NCBI GenBank assembly: GCA_036852015.1
Contig: JAANDG010000185.1
Span: 62,001 to 126,000, forward strand
DNA from: Pelodera strongyloides
Lineage: Eukaryota; Nematoda; Chromadorea; Rhabditida; Rhabditidae
Length of the DNA: 64,000 nt
Reading direction: 5' to 3'
The notes below the pieces were generated by a model, which had not been told where the DNA came from, searched no databases, and saw only the letters and a program-made list of their open reading frames with translations. Positions 24,443-34,840 of the stretch are shown here, piece by piece. Positions within the stretch are counted from its first letter, which is position 1; every line of letters begins with the position of its first letter. The position numbers were made by a program, and so were the translations under genes.

Positions 24443-27400
24443 CTAGTTGAACGTAATTTCGGGATGTTTCTTCTTTCGCATATAGGCATCGAGTTCCTGA
24501 ACGGGGTCCAGTATATTACGCAGAAAATATTACAACACAAGATTACATAATATTACATTTTACAGACCAGTATATTACATACTACGCATGTAGCCTTTCA
24601 GTAGTATATTACATGGAAAAAAAAGCACAAAGTTTACAATAATATTCAGGAAATTGCACTACTATTCCGATTTGACTTTTTTTTCGAACGCTGAACTGCT
24701 GAACTCATATCACATACACAGAGAGTGCCGGACTACCAGACTGCCTACCCATACAGAGAATTTGCTAAAACTGAACATACATCTCGCTCGATTCATCGTA
24801 AATTACCATCTTTCACTGAAATTGAAACAAGTTAAATTTCGAATACCAAGTTGCGTAAATCCCCACTTACCCGGTCCAACTGTTCCTGTGACTTGGTGGA
24901 CGGTCCTTCCTGCTGTCCCGCTCCCCGTCCCCTGCCTGAAGAACCGGCACGTCCCCTAGGTGCACCGCGGAACGGACGAGAATTGCCGTTCGAGTACTTC
25001 GCTGAGGCCCGCGAATCCTGGAATCTAAAGGAAAAATATATTAATATAATATTTAATATAAATGTTCATCATGATGAATTATGAAAAAGGTTGACAGATC
25101 AAGCTACATAAAACCACCATAATATGCAGTACTTCATTGATAAATAAAGATAATATTATGTATTACACGAGAATATGTGTGCATTTTTTCATCCTCATAA
25201 CCACAAAGGCGAAAAGCAAATAACTCTTTTTCTAATCAATCAATCATTTCATAAGATGCTTCTTCAGATTAAAAATACAAATCTCAGATCACTTAAGGTA
25301 AGAAGACAAAAACCGGGAAGTTTTTGCATAGCCCAACAAAGTAAGGAAATCGCACAAAACTCAAAGGGCATGTCAGGGAATAAATAGGCATGTCAGGGAA
25401 TATTCCCCAATTGGGGAATAAAACTCGTCGGGAAAAACTGAAAACCAACCATCCAAACATATGTAGTGTTTCCCAAAATTGTATCTATTTATGATACGCT
25501 CTCTAGTTTTCACCATACCTAATATTCTAATCGCGACGGTGGTATGGTTACGAGCTCAAGACCACCATGCAAATTTATGCAATATGGTGGTTTCGTCGGT
25601 CAGTTGGTCAACAAGTTTATGCCATGACACCAATTCAATAGGCAATAAAAAATTTTTTGTAAATAACCAACCTATTTTGTTTGTAAACTCCTCCGCTCGC
25701 CCCTCTCAAATTTCCTCTGAATCCGCCGCGAATTTGTGGAATTTGCACCACTCTGGGAGCTTGTTTGAAGGAGACGCGTTCCTCTGAAAAATAAACATTC
25801 TACTTTTCTATACTCAATTTCCAAGTAAACATATGAACAATGCCGTGTGAATACGGCAAATATTATTTTCATACACAAGGGTCAGGCCAACTTAAAAAAT
25901 ATAATAAAAGCCCGAAAGTAATGTAGTGTCTAAGTAAGCAACCCGTCCCATTCACATATATTTAATTTAGAGAAAATACCACCAAAAAAACCGTGAAAAG
26001 GGTGGCGACAAAAAGAGATACCCATCAAAACTACAAAAAGGAGCCATGAAAATGTTTGTTCGAAAAGTTGAATCACAATACCCTTTCTGAAACAAACTCC
26101 TACCTATGGGCACACTGGTGGGGACGACATGTCCGAGCCGCTCCCTAATAGGGATGTGCTGTCTTGGGTACTCCCGCGGTCCCCTTGCGGGAGGCCCGCT
26201 CCTATAAGGTCGGGGACGGGGTCTCGGTCTGTGGGTGGTCACGATCTCCTCCACATATTCCAATTCGTCTTCCTCATACGGATACCTGGATGGATAATGA
26301 GATTAAACAAATAAGATTCAATTCAATCAAAACCGCACATAGACCTAATCCAGACAAGCCTGGAAACGTACGAACACCTGCGAAATTTATTCATAAAGAA
26401 AGCACTGCCGAATTCGAAGTTGATACCATAACCACAAATATACAAAAATCGACAGAACAACACAGGCAACTTCAGCTACCATCTCCGAAGTTCGCAATTT
26501 TCACCAACTAGATAGTTTGTGTAACACTAACTCTAACAGATCATGTCACAAGTGTGTGAACGCCGAATGGAAAAAAGTACGTGATGTATCAATCAAACAA
26601 GTCGGAAAAATCTCAATATCACCATCCAAATATATGTAGTGTTTCGCAAACCTGTATCTATTTATGATACGTTTCTGATTTTCCCCATACCTAATATTCT
26701 AATCGCGACGGCGGTATGGCTACGAGCTCAAGAAGACCACCATCTAAATGTATGCAATATGCTAATTCGGATGGTGGTCTCGTCGGTCAGTTCGTCAACG
26801 AGTTTATGCCATGAGCCATACCCAGAAACGCATCGCTCTAGGAATACGAAGGATGCGTACTATACTGATACAACAATAAATTAACTCACTCCTCCCAGTG
26901 GGTAGAAGTAGAAAATGATCACAAAAATAAATAATCAAAGTGGAATAAGTGAAATGCTCACTCCTCTTCTTCGTATTCCATGTGCTCCTCTTGCTCTTCC
27001 AATTCTTCGATCCGTTGTCTGGGTTTTGGTGCGCGACGAATCTCCTCATGTGGCTCCTGAACATGGTTGTTTTTAGGAAATGATATTAACACATGTTTTA
27101 GGGCGCGTTTAAGATGGCCAAAAGAAAGAAAAAAAATGCGTTTTCGGCCGTTCAGGTTGGCCGAAAATAAAATGTTTAGTACTAAGGGAAAATGAAAAAA
27201 TACAGTAATTTTTTCGGATTTTGTCCGCGTCTCTTGTTTTTGCATTGTCTTTCAAAAGTTTTCTTTTCGCCCATCCTGAACGGCCGAAAATATATATTTT
27301 TCTTTCTTTCGGCCATCTTAAACGCGCCCTAACGGTTCAGTTGAAATAATATACCAGAATGCACTATGGCGTACAGAGACACTGCAAAACGCCATGGATG

Positions 27401-27884
27401 GAGGAGGTTGCTTATATACCGAGTTGCATAAAAAACAACGGTAACTCTTCTAAAATATCAATGTGGAATGCAGCACAGAAGAGTTACGCACAGGGATTCA
27501 CGCACACTGTATCGCATATGATAGTTAGAAGACAGGCGAACGGTAAAAAAAAACTAAAAAAAATTCTTACTTGCTCCACGACGGGAATCGTTGGACGCAC
27601 AACTTTAGTTGCTTGCTCTTGAACAGGTGGCGGAGAGGGACGTTTGGAAAACCTAAAAAAAAACATGGAAAAACAACTCAGACTTAAGCCAAAAATATAC
27701 AGTTAAACAAAGGAATATACTATGGTATTTCCAGCTCCCAGATAAGAACAAAATCAAACACGACAAGTCCGGAGTTTATCGAAATAACTGTACGAAACAC
27801 CATCAAAAATCACCTTTCGTTCAAGGTCACACTCGAAGTACCGACGATTATAATCTTCTGTGGCACAGGTACGTCCCGATTCAT
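24443..27884 (-). CDS. CHTOP (FOP)-like arginine-rich mRNA-export adaptor
   Basis: Complete gene, 249 codons. Exons in transcript order: 27884-27814, 27652-27571, 27056-26962, 26285-26104, 25783-25672, 25024-24871, 24496-24443; all phases agree. CHTOP proteins are nuclear TREX-associated, PRMT1-methylated adaptors that help load the export receptor. The call rests on two signatures at the correct ends: an N-terminal KIIIVGTSSVTLNERFSK, resembling the KVVL...MSLNERF start of vertebrate CHTOP, and a C-terminal EQLDRELDAYM that is the FoP-duplication motif. Between them are an acidic stretch (about residues 55-95), an RPRPRPRP run (about 103-110) and RGG/GRGRG-rich exons 5-6 (about 145-230). There is no RRM, which argues against ALY/REF. 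The ATG is 5 bp after a TTTTGCAG, a probable spliced-leader acceptor. The arginine-rich centre is shorter than in vertebrates. Confidence 0.85.
25455..25622. repeat. family E interspersed repeat, copy 1
   Basis: It contains TATTTATGATACG, CCTAATATTCTAATCGCGAC and GAGCTCAAGACCACCAT in the same order and spacing as 26,624-26,815. It lies in the last-but-one intron of the Chtop-like gene. Confidence 0.75.
26624..26815. repeat. family E interspersed repeat, copy 2
   Basis: About 190 bp, clearly homologous to copy 1, with a short internal insertion (GCTAATTCGGATGG). A diverged third copy lies inside the 56-kb foldback. Confidence 0.75.
27100..27330. repeat. family C (GGGCGCG-ended) element, copy 2
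   Basis: The left end AGGGCGCGTTTAAGATGG is complementary to the right end CCATCTTAAACGCGCCCT. It is flanked by TTA and TAA. It sits in intron 2 of the Chtop-like gene. Confidence 0.85.
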
Positions 27885-29187
27885 GATTTCTGCAAAATCC
27901 GTTGACGTTAAGCAGCAGACAGACATACTATACAAAGAATAAAGCAACTGCGCAGAATAACACAAATTCCACGTATGACAAATAAAGGATAAGGCGACAA
28001 ACTAAGCAAACATAGCGTTTATGTGCCAAAGGACGAGCTCACAGTTTCATGCGACACACAATGACTTGGTATCCCTCACAGACGCAAGGTTTCTTATCGC
28101 GCGCAAATGCAAGATGTTCGAGAAGTAGAAAATGATCGGTTTACTTGTTCATTCAAATTCAAAATAAACAAAGAAAGTTCGTCGTAAATTCGAATTATTG
28201 CGGTGAAGTACGGAGGAATACGCTGGCTTACATTTGTTTGAACGAGGACGCCTCTTTCCTCATTACAGATTACAGTACAAAAATTAATGAAAAGAGACTA
28301 AATTAATAAAAAAGAAGAATATGAATCATTAAATTGTTGAACGCCGCCGCGCGCCGCGCAGAAGAAAAAAATTTACAAAAAATAATCTCTCAAAAATCGA
28401 GTTTATTCGAGTGGCGCGAATTTTAAATTTTGAAAGTTACGGTTCGTTTATGTCGTTTACCAAGTACGAGATAGGCACAACGCGATGGATGTTGGTATAA
28501 GTTATATTTTTTACTCAGAATGTGGAGAATAAATGTTATGACCTTTACACAAATTAAAGAACTGTGTGAGTAGTTTTCTTTTTTAATTTCTCAGCATATG
28601 TTCACCTAAGTGTGTGTATACCCATTTCTAAAAAATGACTGCTTATCATTATGCATTACCTATCTATAAATTTTGCAAAGACATTCTTTTTCTTATTTCG
28701 AACATACGGTAAATTACCCATGATTTGAATATATAAGCTAAAATTTTGCATGCGCCCGGAAGTATGCAAATTTGATAAACGTGATTTAGTTTGTTGGTAT
28801 GCTAATAATAAGTTGCAGTTTGAGCACGGAGCTAATGCACACGTTTCATATATTGCCTTATTTATTAACGTATGTGCGATACCTTTATTGATTGTATATG
28901 TTCGTTATCGATTGGTTTAGTTTGTGCTTTATTGCAGGAGTCCTTGTGGTAGGGCTTTCTTCAACACTACTTGTACAACAAATTCGGATTAATATACAAC
29001 TGATCAAGGAAAGAATATGTAAGCGTTTTCAAATTTCTTATCTTCGAATATTGTGCCACAATTGTACATTTTGTGTTCCTACCGTAATCTAAAAATAATT
29101 GAACGTCAACAACTATGTGAACTCGAACCCGCGACACTATGGTTAGAATGTAGCATCCTACCATTGAACCACATAATCACATATTTT
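27885..29187. other. divergent promoter region between the Chtop-like gene and the 399-codon gene
   Basis: The genes on either side are transcribed away from this interval, so both promoters should lie here. No TATA-type or known binding site can be claimed. A candidate small ORF at 28,898 is listed separately. Confidence 0.45.
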
Positions 29188-29245
29188 AGATTTTAAGAAT
29201 AGAGATGAGCGTCGCTGGAGACATTATGAACAGGAACTCTTCTGA
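28898..29245 (+). other. possible 58-codon single-pass membrane micropeptide overlapping the next gene
   Basis: ATG at 28898 opens a frame with one hydrophobic segment (LCFIAGVLVVGLSSTLLV). A GTAAGC donor after 29021 and the acceptor before 29190 would join it to KNRDERRWRHYEQELF and a TGA at 29243-29245. That second exon reads in a different frame from the 399-codon gene, whose ATG (29205) lies inside it. The splice phase and protein-like tail are suggestive but no homologue is recognised. Chance is quite possible. Confidence 0.25.
29100..29175 (-). repeat. tRNA-like sequence
   Basis: On the minus strand the acceptor arms GATTATG/CATAGTT pair fully (with two G-T), and a GTTC...GGAT D stem and a GGGTTCGAG B box are present. 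The anticodon and T stems are broken, so it is a pseudogene or SINE head. Confidence 0.5.
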
Positions 29246-32200
29246 AATCGACGAGGATGAGATGTTGAAGATGGAGGTACGGCAGATTTGTTGCCTAATG
29301 ATCTGCGACTAGCGCAAGCCCTGTGTCCTGCGCACCCTGAATTCTGGCTTCGCTGCCACTTGCATAGAACGGATTCGAACCTCCGATCAATCGCTCGCGA
29401 GGCAGACGCGTTATCCACTAGCACAGACGAAACTTGGCGTGCAAGCCGCGTGACAACGGTGTGCAGCGTGCATTTGGCAACGTGGTAGCGTGCAAAAATA
29501 CACGCGAAACGGTACGGCGTGCAACCCTGCACTTTTTTCATACCCGCCTGCACGCCGTGACGTTGCCGCTTGCACGCCAATTTTCTCGATGAGTCCACCT
29601 GACCAAGCCTGATTTCAGCTGAGTGCTCTCTCCTGCTCGACAGCCGATAACGAGGACTTTTTCGTAGTAGAAGACGAGGACGAACAGAATAAGGAAGGAC
29701 ACGTGGACAACAAGGTGAGGGGTATCAGTTGGGGATGGAACTGGGATAAAATCCTTTTTTCCTCACTCTCTTACCGCTCTCTCTCTATCTCTCGTATCTC
29801 TCTATTTCTGTCTCTTTTCACCCTTTTGCACTGATGAATCCAATGCAATACGCGAGGGGAGGGTGCGCCAGGGGTGCGCGACAAGGTGTGCGATTGCGCG
29901 CCTACCCATGGCGTGCCTCCCGGACAAACCGTCCCGCGTTGGCGGACTTTTTGTACTGATTAACCATACATAGATCATGTTTTCGTAAAGTGTCTGTTTG
30001 TGTTTCTAACTGCTTGTCCGCACTTTGTAGGGTGATGCCAAAGATGAAACAGTGAAAGAAAGGAGAATTGGTGACTTCAACACCAGTCCCTACCGTAACA
30101 AATCGCGCGGCGAGTGAGTTCTTCAATGAGTACCGTAATTGAACTACAATCAGCTCCCTTATTGTTATAAGAGTAGTTTTCCTGTTTCCTAAAGCTTGAG
30201 TAATTTGTAATAAGATTATTTTTAGCATCCCCAGACTGCCCAACGGACCAGTGCACTTTGGTTTTGACAAAAGTAAGTTGTCTCACAGATTTACAGTACA
30301 GCTTCATTGAGACAGATTCAGTCATGCGGTACAACCTACAGCGGTTGTAGAGACACTATTGCGTTGGGGATATTCACTTGCCATAAACTTTGAGAGAATA
30401 GAACCATTATTACTGTAGTAAAACTACTGAACATGTAAAAAATTCAGTTTTAGTCCGTCAAGCGTCCCGACCCCCTCATATGACGTTGCTTCCGAGCCTG
30501 ACGAGAGAAGGCGCCTCGTCATCAATATTATCATTTGCGGATAATCAGAGAAGTAACACTTTGGAAGTTCGCTTAGAGAGGAGTTGAAGGAGATATTTAT
30601 GTGTTTACTTTTCAATGAAATCAGGCTTTATACAGGCTACAGGATGAAATTAGGCAGTCAGACAAAATGTCAATTACCGTACTTCCTGCGAATCATTTAA
30701 GTGAGTGAGAGGGAATAATTCTAAGAGAGAAAGAATGAAATATAAGAATTGATATCGTCAATTTAGCAGCATCGACAGCGTCTGCCGGTTCGGCACTCCC
30801 CAGCTCTCCCGCTTCATTCCCACTGATTCACGTGTCTCCCGCGGGGACGATCTCCCTCCTCGTGGCTCCCGATCTCCTTGTCGAGATTTCCATCGACAGA
30901 GCAATCCGTGTGGTCTCCAATGATCACTTTGCGGTTCGTATTTCTTTTGTGGAATACGGAGTTTGACAAGCCCGAGCATTAACTAGTGGATCAAAAGGTC
31001 GCAGCCGGGAGCAGCCTCCCAAACCTCCCGGTGTGTATTAGGAAACGGGTTTAATGTGTTCGTGCGTAGCGAGTAGATTGGGAGCTTACCTACCGATTAG
31101 GTAGCAAGAGTTTTCTTCACTGGTGAGAGAGAGGAGGGTAAACTTACAATTAGAAACCAAGCACTTCAGGCTACGATGAACTCGCGCGGTACCAGTTCGG
31201 CTATTCTGCATCCCAAGACTAAGATCATTCATCGCGAGAACAACGTGTGGACGAAATTTTGTGGGTTTTCAATATTTACCTTTTTTTGAAAAGGAGTGGG
31301 TCTATAAACTTTTAGATGGAAAGAGAACGTGATAAAGCTGGAGAATGAGAGGGAGAGGATTAAGAGAGAGAGGTAGAGAGAGAGAGGTAGAGAGAGAGAG
31401 GTAGAGAGAAAGGTAGAGAGAGATAGAGTACCATAATTGATTTCCTTTAGCTTCCGCAAACGACAAGATGACGACTTTCGGCGCGTGCGGAGTGTTCTTC
31501 ACGATGAGTCACCTGCAAGAGGGCTACCTGGTTAGCTCGAGCAACCCGTGCAGGGTAAGCGTACCATATATTACGGTAGTTGCGTTGCGGTTGAGCTAAT
31601 TCTGAAATTTGCTTATTTTTTCTATCCTAAGGTCTATTTACCTTATTGTTAGAAAAAATCTAGTCAAGGCCGTAATATAACGAAGCAAGAAATCACCGTA
31701 ACGTACTATGGATACTAGATCTCCACAACCTTTTTTTCGTTACCTTTTAAAGCGAAATGCTAGCCCCGTTGGAAAATTTGCATATGATAAGCAAATCCTA
31801 TGTATCCTATGCTAATTTTGTACGATCGTCCACGGCAATCGTACAAAATTAGCATAGGATACATAGGATTTGCTTATCATATGCAAATTTTCCAAAGAGG
31901 CTAGCATTTCGCTTTAACAAATTCTCGTTCAGGGAGCGGTCGCCGTGCCATTGGATCCCCAGCATTTTCCGAGCATGGATCACGACTACACAATGAAATT
32001 GTTCTACAGTGAGGCTCAGACCGGGCAACAGGTTTGGCAATTACTGCACAATTAGGGTAGATGGGTACGGTACTACTACACTTTTTGAAGGATCAGACTA
32101 CAAAGTATAATCTTAGTAAGGTATGTAGTATACTCATTCAGCTTTTCCCGCTATGCCAGGAGGCAGTGATGGGCGCCACCTACGAGAAGAGATCGGACGG

Positions 32201-32937
32201 GAGTCTGTGTATTCATGTCAATGGGATCGTCCTCAGACACCACACCAACGGGGAGCTTCATGTGGGTTTGGGAGGGGAGGGAGAGGGAAGGGAGAGGGAA
32301 GGGAGAGGAGGAGACGGGAGAATAGGAGAGTCAGAGATAGAAGGAACGATATTCAGACCCTTAATCATTCTGACAAGCACAGAAGAAAATTTGAAGTTAG
32401 TCGGTAGACACATACGCTATTGACTGTGTTTGTTTTGTGGAGCCAGTTATTGATCCGTTTTTCTTGATATGTAGATGTATATTGATTGATTTGTTCAGAT
32501 CGACGCACGCCCTCGCCAACTGACTTGCAACCCGCGTGACTGCACTCTTCACCTCCGGAGCCCTTTCATTGATATGGCTGTTCAGGTGAATATCTACTTT
32601 GTTAGGTTGTAGGCAGACTAGGGCCATTAGCTTTTCGGGCCTTACCGGGCCTTTTTCGGGCCTTTGGGACTAGGGCTTTACGGCTCTGGATAGTATAGAT
32701 TACGTATATCACCTATAAACGTTAATCTAGCACTTTCTGCTTCCTACGTTGCTCAGCGTACAGTATCTAAACTACTGTAGTTATGTTTTTACATGTATTC
32801 TTGTTCAGAGTGATGAGAAGGCCTTCGTGAAGCGAGGTTTGAAGCGTGTCCATGTATCCCGCTCCGGTATGGTTGTTTCCGACGGTAACTGTATTACAAG
32901 CATGGATCACTTTGGACGTATTGTCTCATGCACGTAA
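29205..32937 (+). CDS. unrecognised 399-codon protein with acidic N-terminus
   Basis: Complete 12-exon model, phases consistent: 29205-29276, 29619-29714, 30031-30113, 30226-30272, 30448-30552, 30767-30933, 31170-31260, 31451-31554, 31933-32031, 32142-32261, 32499-32585, 32809-32937 (TAA). The ATG is 15 bp after an ATTTTAG acceptor. I do not recognise the family. Residues 1-56 are acidic (EIDEDEM, VVEDEDEQ). From about residue 150 the protein looks like a series of beta-rich units: HVSPAGTISLLV, RGTSSAILHPKTKIIH, GACGVFFTMSHLQEGYLVSS, DGSLCIHVNGIVLRHHTNGE, and a final SRSGMVVSDGNCITSMDHFGRIV. The DG...NG turns loosely recall G-box/T10-type repeats of centriole proteins, but this is only an impression. 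No signal peptide or membrane segment. An AATAAA at about 33,321 could serve as its poly(A) signal. Confidence 0.75.
29350..29430 (-). repeat. tRNA-like sequence (Arg-type A box, decayed)
   Basis: On the minus strand GCTAGTGGATAACGCGTCTG is followed about 25 bp later by GGAGGTTCGAATCC. The T stem has a mismatch and no clean anticodon stem forms. It abuts the family I element. Confidence 0.5.
29428..29589. repeat. family I GC-rich inverted repeat, copy 2
   Basis: It begins TTGGCGTGCAAGC and ends GCTTGCACGCCAA. The inner part carries GGCGTGCAA repeats. It lies in intron 1 of the 399-codon gene. Confidence 0.75.
31361..31428. repeat. GAGAGAGAGGTA minisatellite
   Basis: About five imperfect 12-bp units in intron 7 of the 399-codon gene, polypurine on the plus strand. 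Confidence 0.9.
31747..31917. repeat. long hairpin element (family B), copy 2
   Basis: 171 bp with arms of about 80 bp that appear to pair almost completely. The loop is around CGTCCACGGCA. It has TTAA at both ends and lies in an intron of the 399-codon gene, 16 bp before exon 9. Confidence 0.9.
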
Positions 32938-33502
32938 GGCCTGACGCCTGTGGGCACACATGTGATGCCTTACGTAAGACCATATTCCCTGATTGCTTTG
33001 TAGTTTGTAGCCTTCTATTCACAAAATACTGAAGATGTATAAAAATTGAGTTTCATGAGTTTTGAAGACTTTACCTTGATCAGAAATATAGATTTGATAT
33101 TCCAATTTTCCGTTTTGAACTTTTTTAAGCAACTGATTTGAGAGTTTTTATTCTATATTTGTTTTTGTATTTTATTGACAATTGCTCTGTTTGACTGATT
33201 ATTTGGTCGTTTATTCGTCTTATATAGATTTATCATATCATATTGATTCCTATTAGCCGTAACTATTTGCTGCCCCGTGTTTTTGATGCATATCACTGAT
33301 TGTTTTTGACTCGTATTATGGAATAAACACCCTTTTTTTTACTTGGGATTCAGGGTTATTTTCGGATTTCCTGCTATGAGAAGAAAACATTTTAGTTTAC
33401 ATATCAAGAAAAATGTAAATGTGTTCAGGTGTAGCGTATATCACCGTTCAATACACTACCTCGGTTTCCTTCTTGTGCTGTGTACCCGACAACAACGTAT
33501 AG

Positions 33503-33680
33503 TTAAAGCGAAATACCGGCCGGTTTTTGAAACGCATCGAGTAAACCAGCATTTGCAGCTCATGCAAATGACCACAAATTAGAATATAAAATCGAGCTAA
33601 ATTCGAGTAAATTACCATAAATACGTAGGAAATCCGTGGTCCACGATGTGTTTCAAAAACCGGGTGGTATTTCGCTTTTA
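33503..33680. repeat. family A inverted-repeat element, copy 4
   Basis: The left end TTAAAGCGAAATACCGGCC is intact. The right end reads CGGGTGGTATTTCGCTTTTAA, with one extra T. Confidence 0.85.
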
Positions 33681-34820
33681 ATTGTTTATCGGGAAAACAC
33701 AAAGACTGCGAAGTTTGGGTTCGCGCCCGCAGACACCACTTCGTAGCTGCACACGACAAAATACAGACGACTGTAGGTTCTCGCCCGCAGGCAGATCACT
33801 AGAGCCCAATAGTACAGGATAAGGCCAGGAGGCCTCAGGAGCAGGGGATACACTAGGTTCGCGCCCTCGAGCAGATCACTAGTGTTTGAGGAAGTTCGGT
33901 GAGAGTTGCCAAGAGTATTGTGGTGAATGAGGCTGATCCACAGATAATTATGGCTCCTGGGGCTTCCTTATAAAGCAAAAGGGCGGAGTCTAAAAACATC
34001 TCTAACAGTCTGTAAAAATGGTATTTTACCTAAAATAACCGTCTGCGTCTCAGATGTCTAATTGCTCTAACTCTTACTGATCTCCGGTGATCCTACACTA
34101 TATTAAGTGCGTGGGAATATGTTAATGTGAGACCTCCTAATTGGCGTGCTATTCCTCCGGCCGGTACTTTACACAATGGATGTAAGCCGCCGAGAAGAGA
34201 CCGAAAGGAACTCAAAAAGGCTCGAGTGACTAATAGAGAAACTTTGAATTCTGTCAACGACAAACGAAATATATAAAGGAAATAACTACTAGAAATATTA
34301 GAACTAAATATATTAAGGCTAATTACTAAACGAGTGAATTAGCTAATATATTATTATGTTAGTACTGGACTTGCAAAGTGCGCAGCACACGAGTGACGAC
34401 CGACCAGTTATATAGATTGTGTATAGCCCATCGAGGTAGACGCTAGAAATATTGCTTGTACTAGTGTATAGCCGAGTAGTGCAAGGTTTTTTCTGGTAAA
34501 TCCATGACCGTGGGACACTTAGCCTACATGTCTCATTGTATGTTTATTCCAGGGAAGCACGCTTAATAACCCAGTTCTACGTTCTCGGACGCCCAGACGC
34601 GCGCGTAGCGCCGCACCTAACAAAACTTTTCGCCGCGAGCCCGAGCTTCAGAGTAGTTTCACAATTTTTTGGTGAGCCTGACGCTTTATGTTTAGGTGTG
34701 TTCATGATAATGTGCTCCGATCCGCTCTATGTTACTTTTCCTATCACAATCAGACCAATAAGGATATACATATTGTTACTTTGATTCTCGGTAGTTTTAC
34801 GCAATATATAATGGTAAAAC

Positions 34821-34826
34821 TTTATT
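34821..34826 (-). terminator. probable poly(A) signal of the RING-like gene
   Basis: AATAAA on the minus strand lies 15 bp after the TAA stop, implying a very short 3' UTR, which is common in nematodes. Confidence 0.6.
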
Positions 34827-34840
34827 AATGAATACAATTA

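Larger units (their letters stand above)
32938..34840. other. intergenic between convergent genes; no gene seen
   Basis: 3' flanks of the 399-codon gene (plus) and the RING-like gene (minus). It holds family A copy 4 and, at about 33,718-33,890, three imperfect repeats of GGTTCGCGCCCGCAG with GCAGATCACTAG. No protein-like frame was found. Confidence 0.5.
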
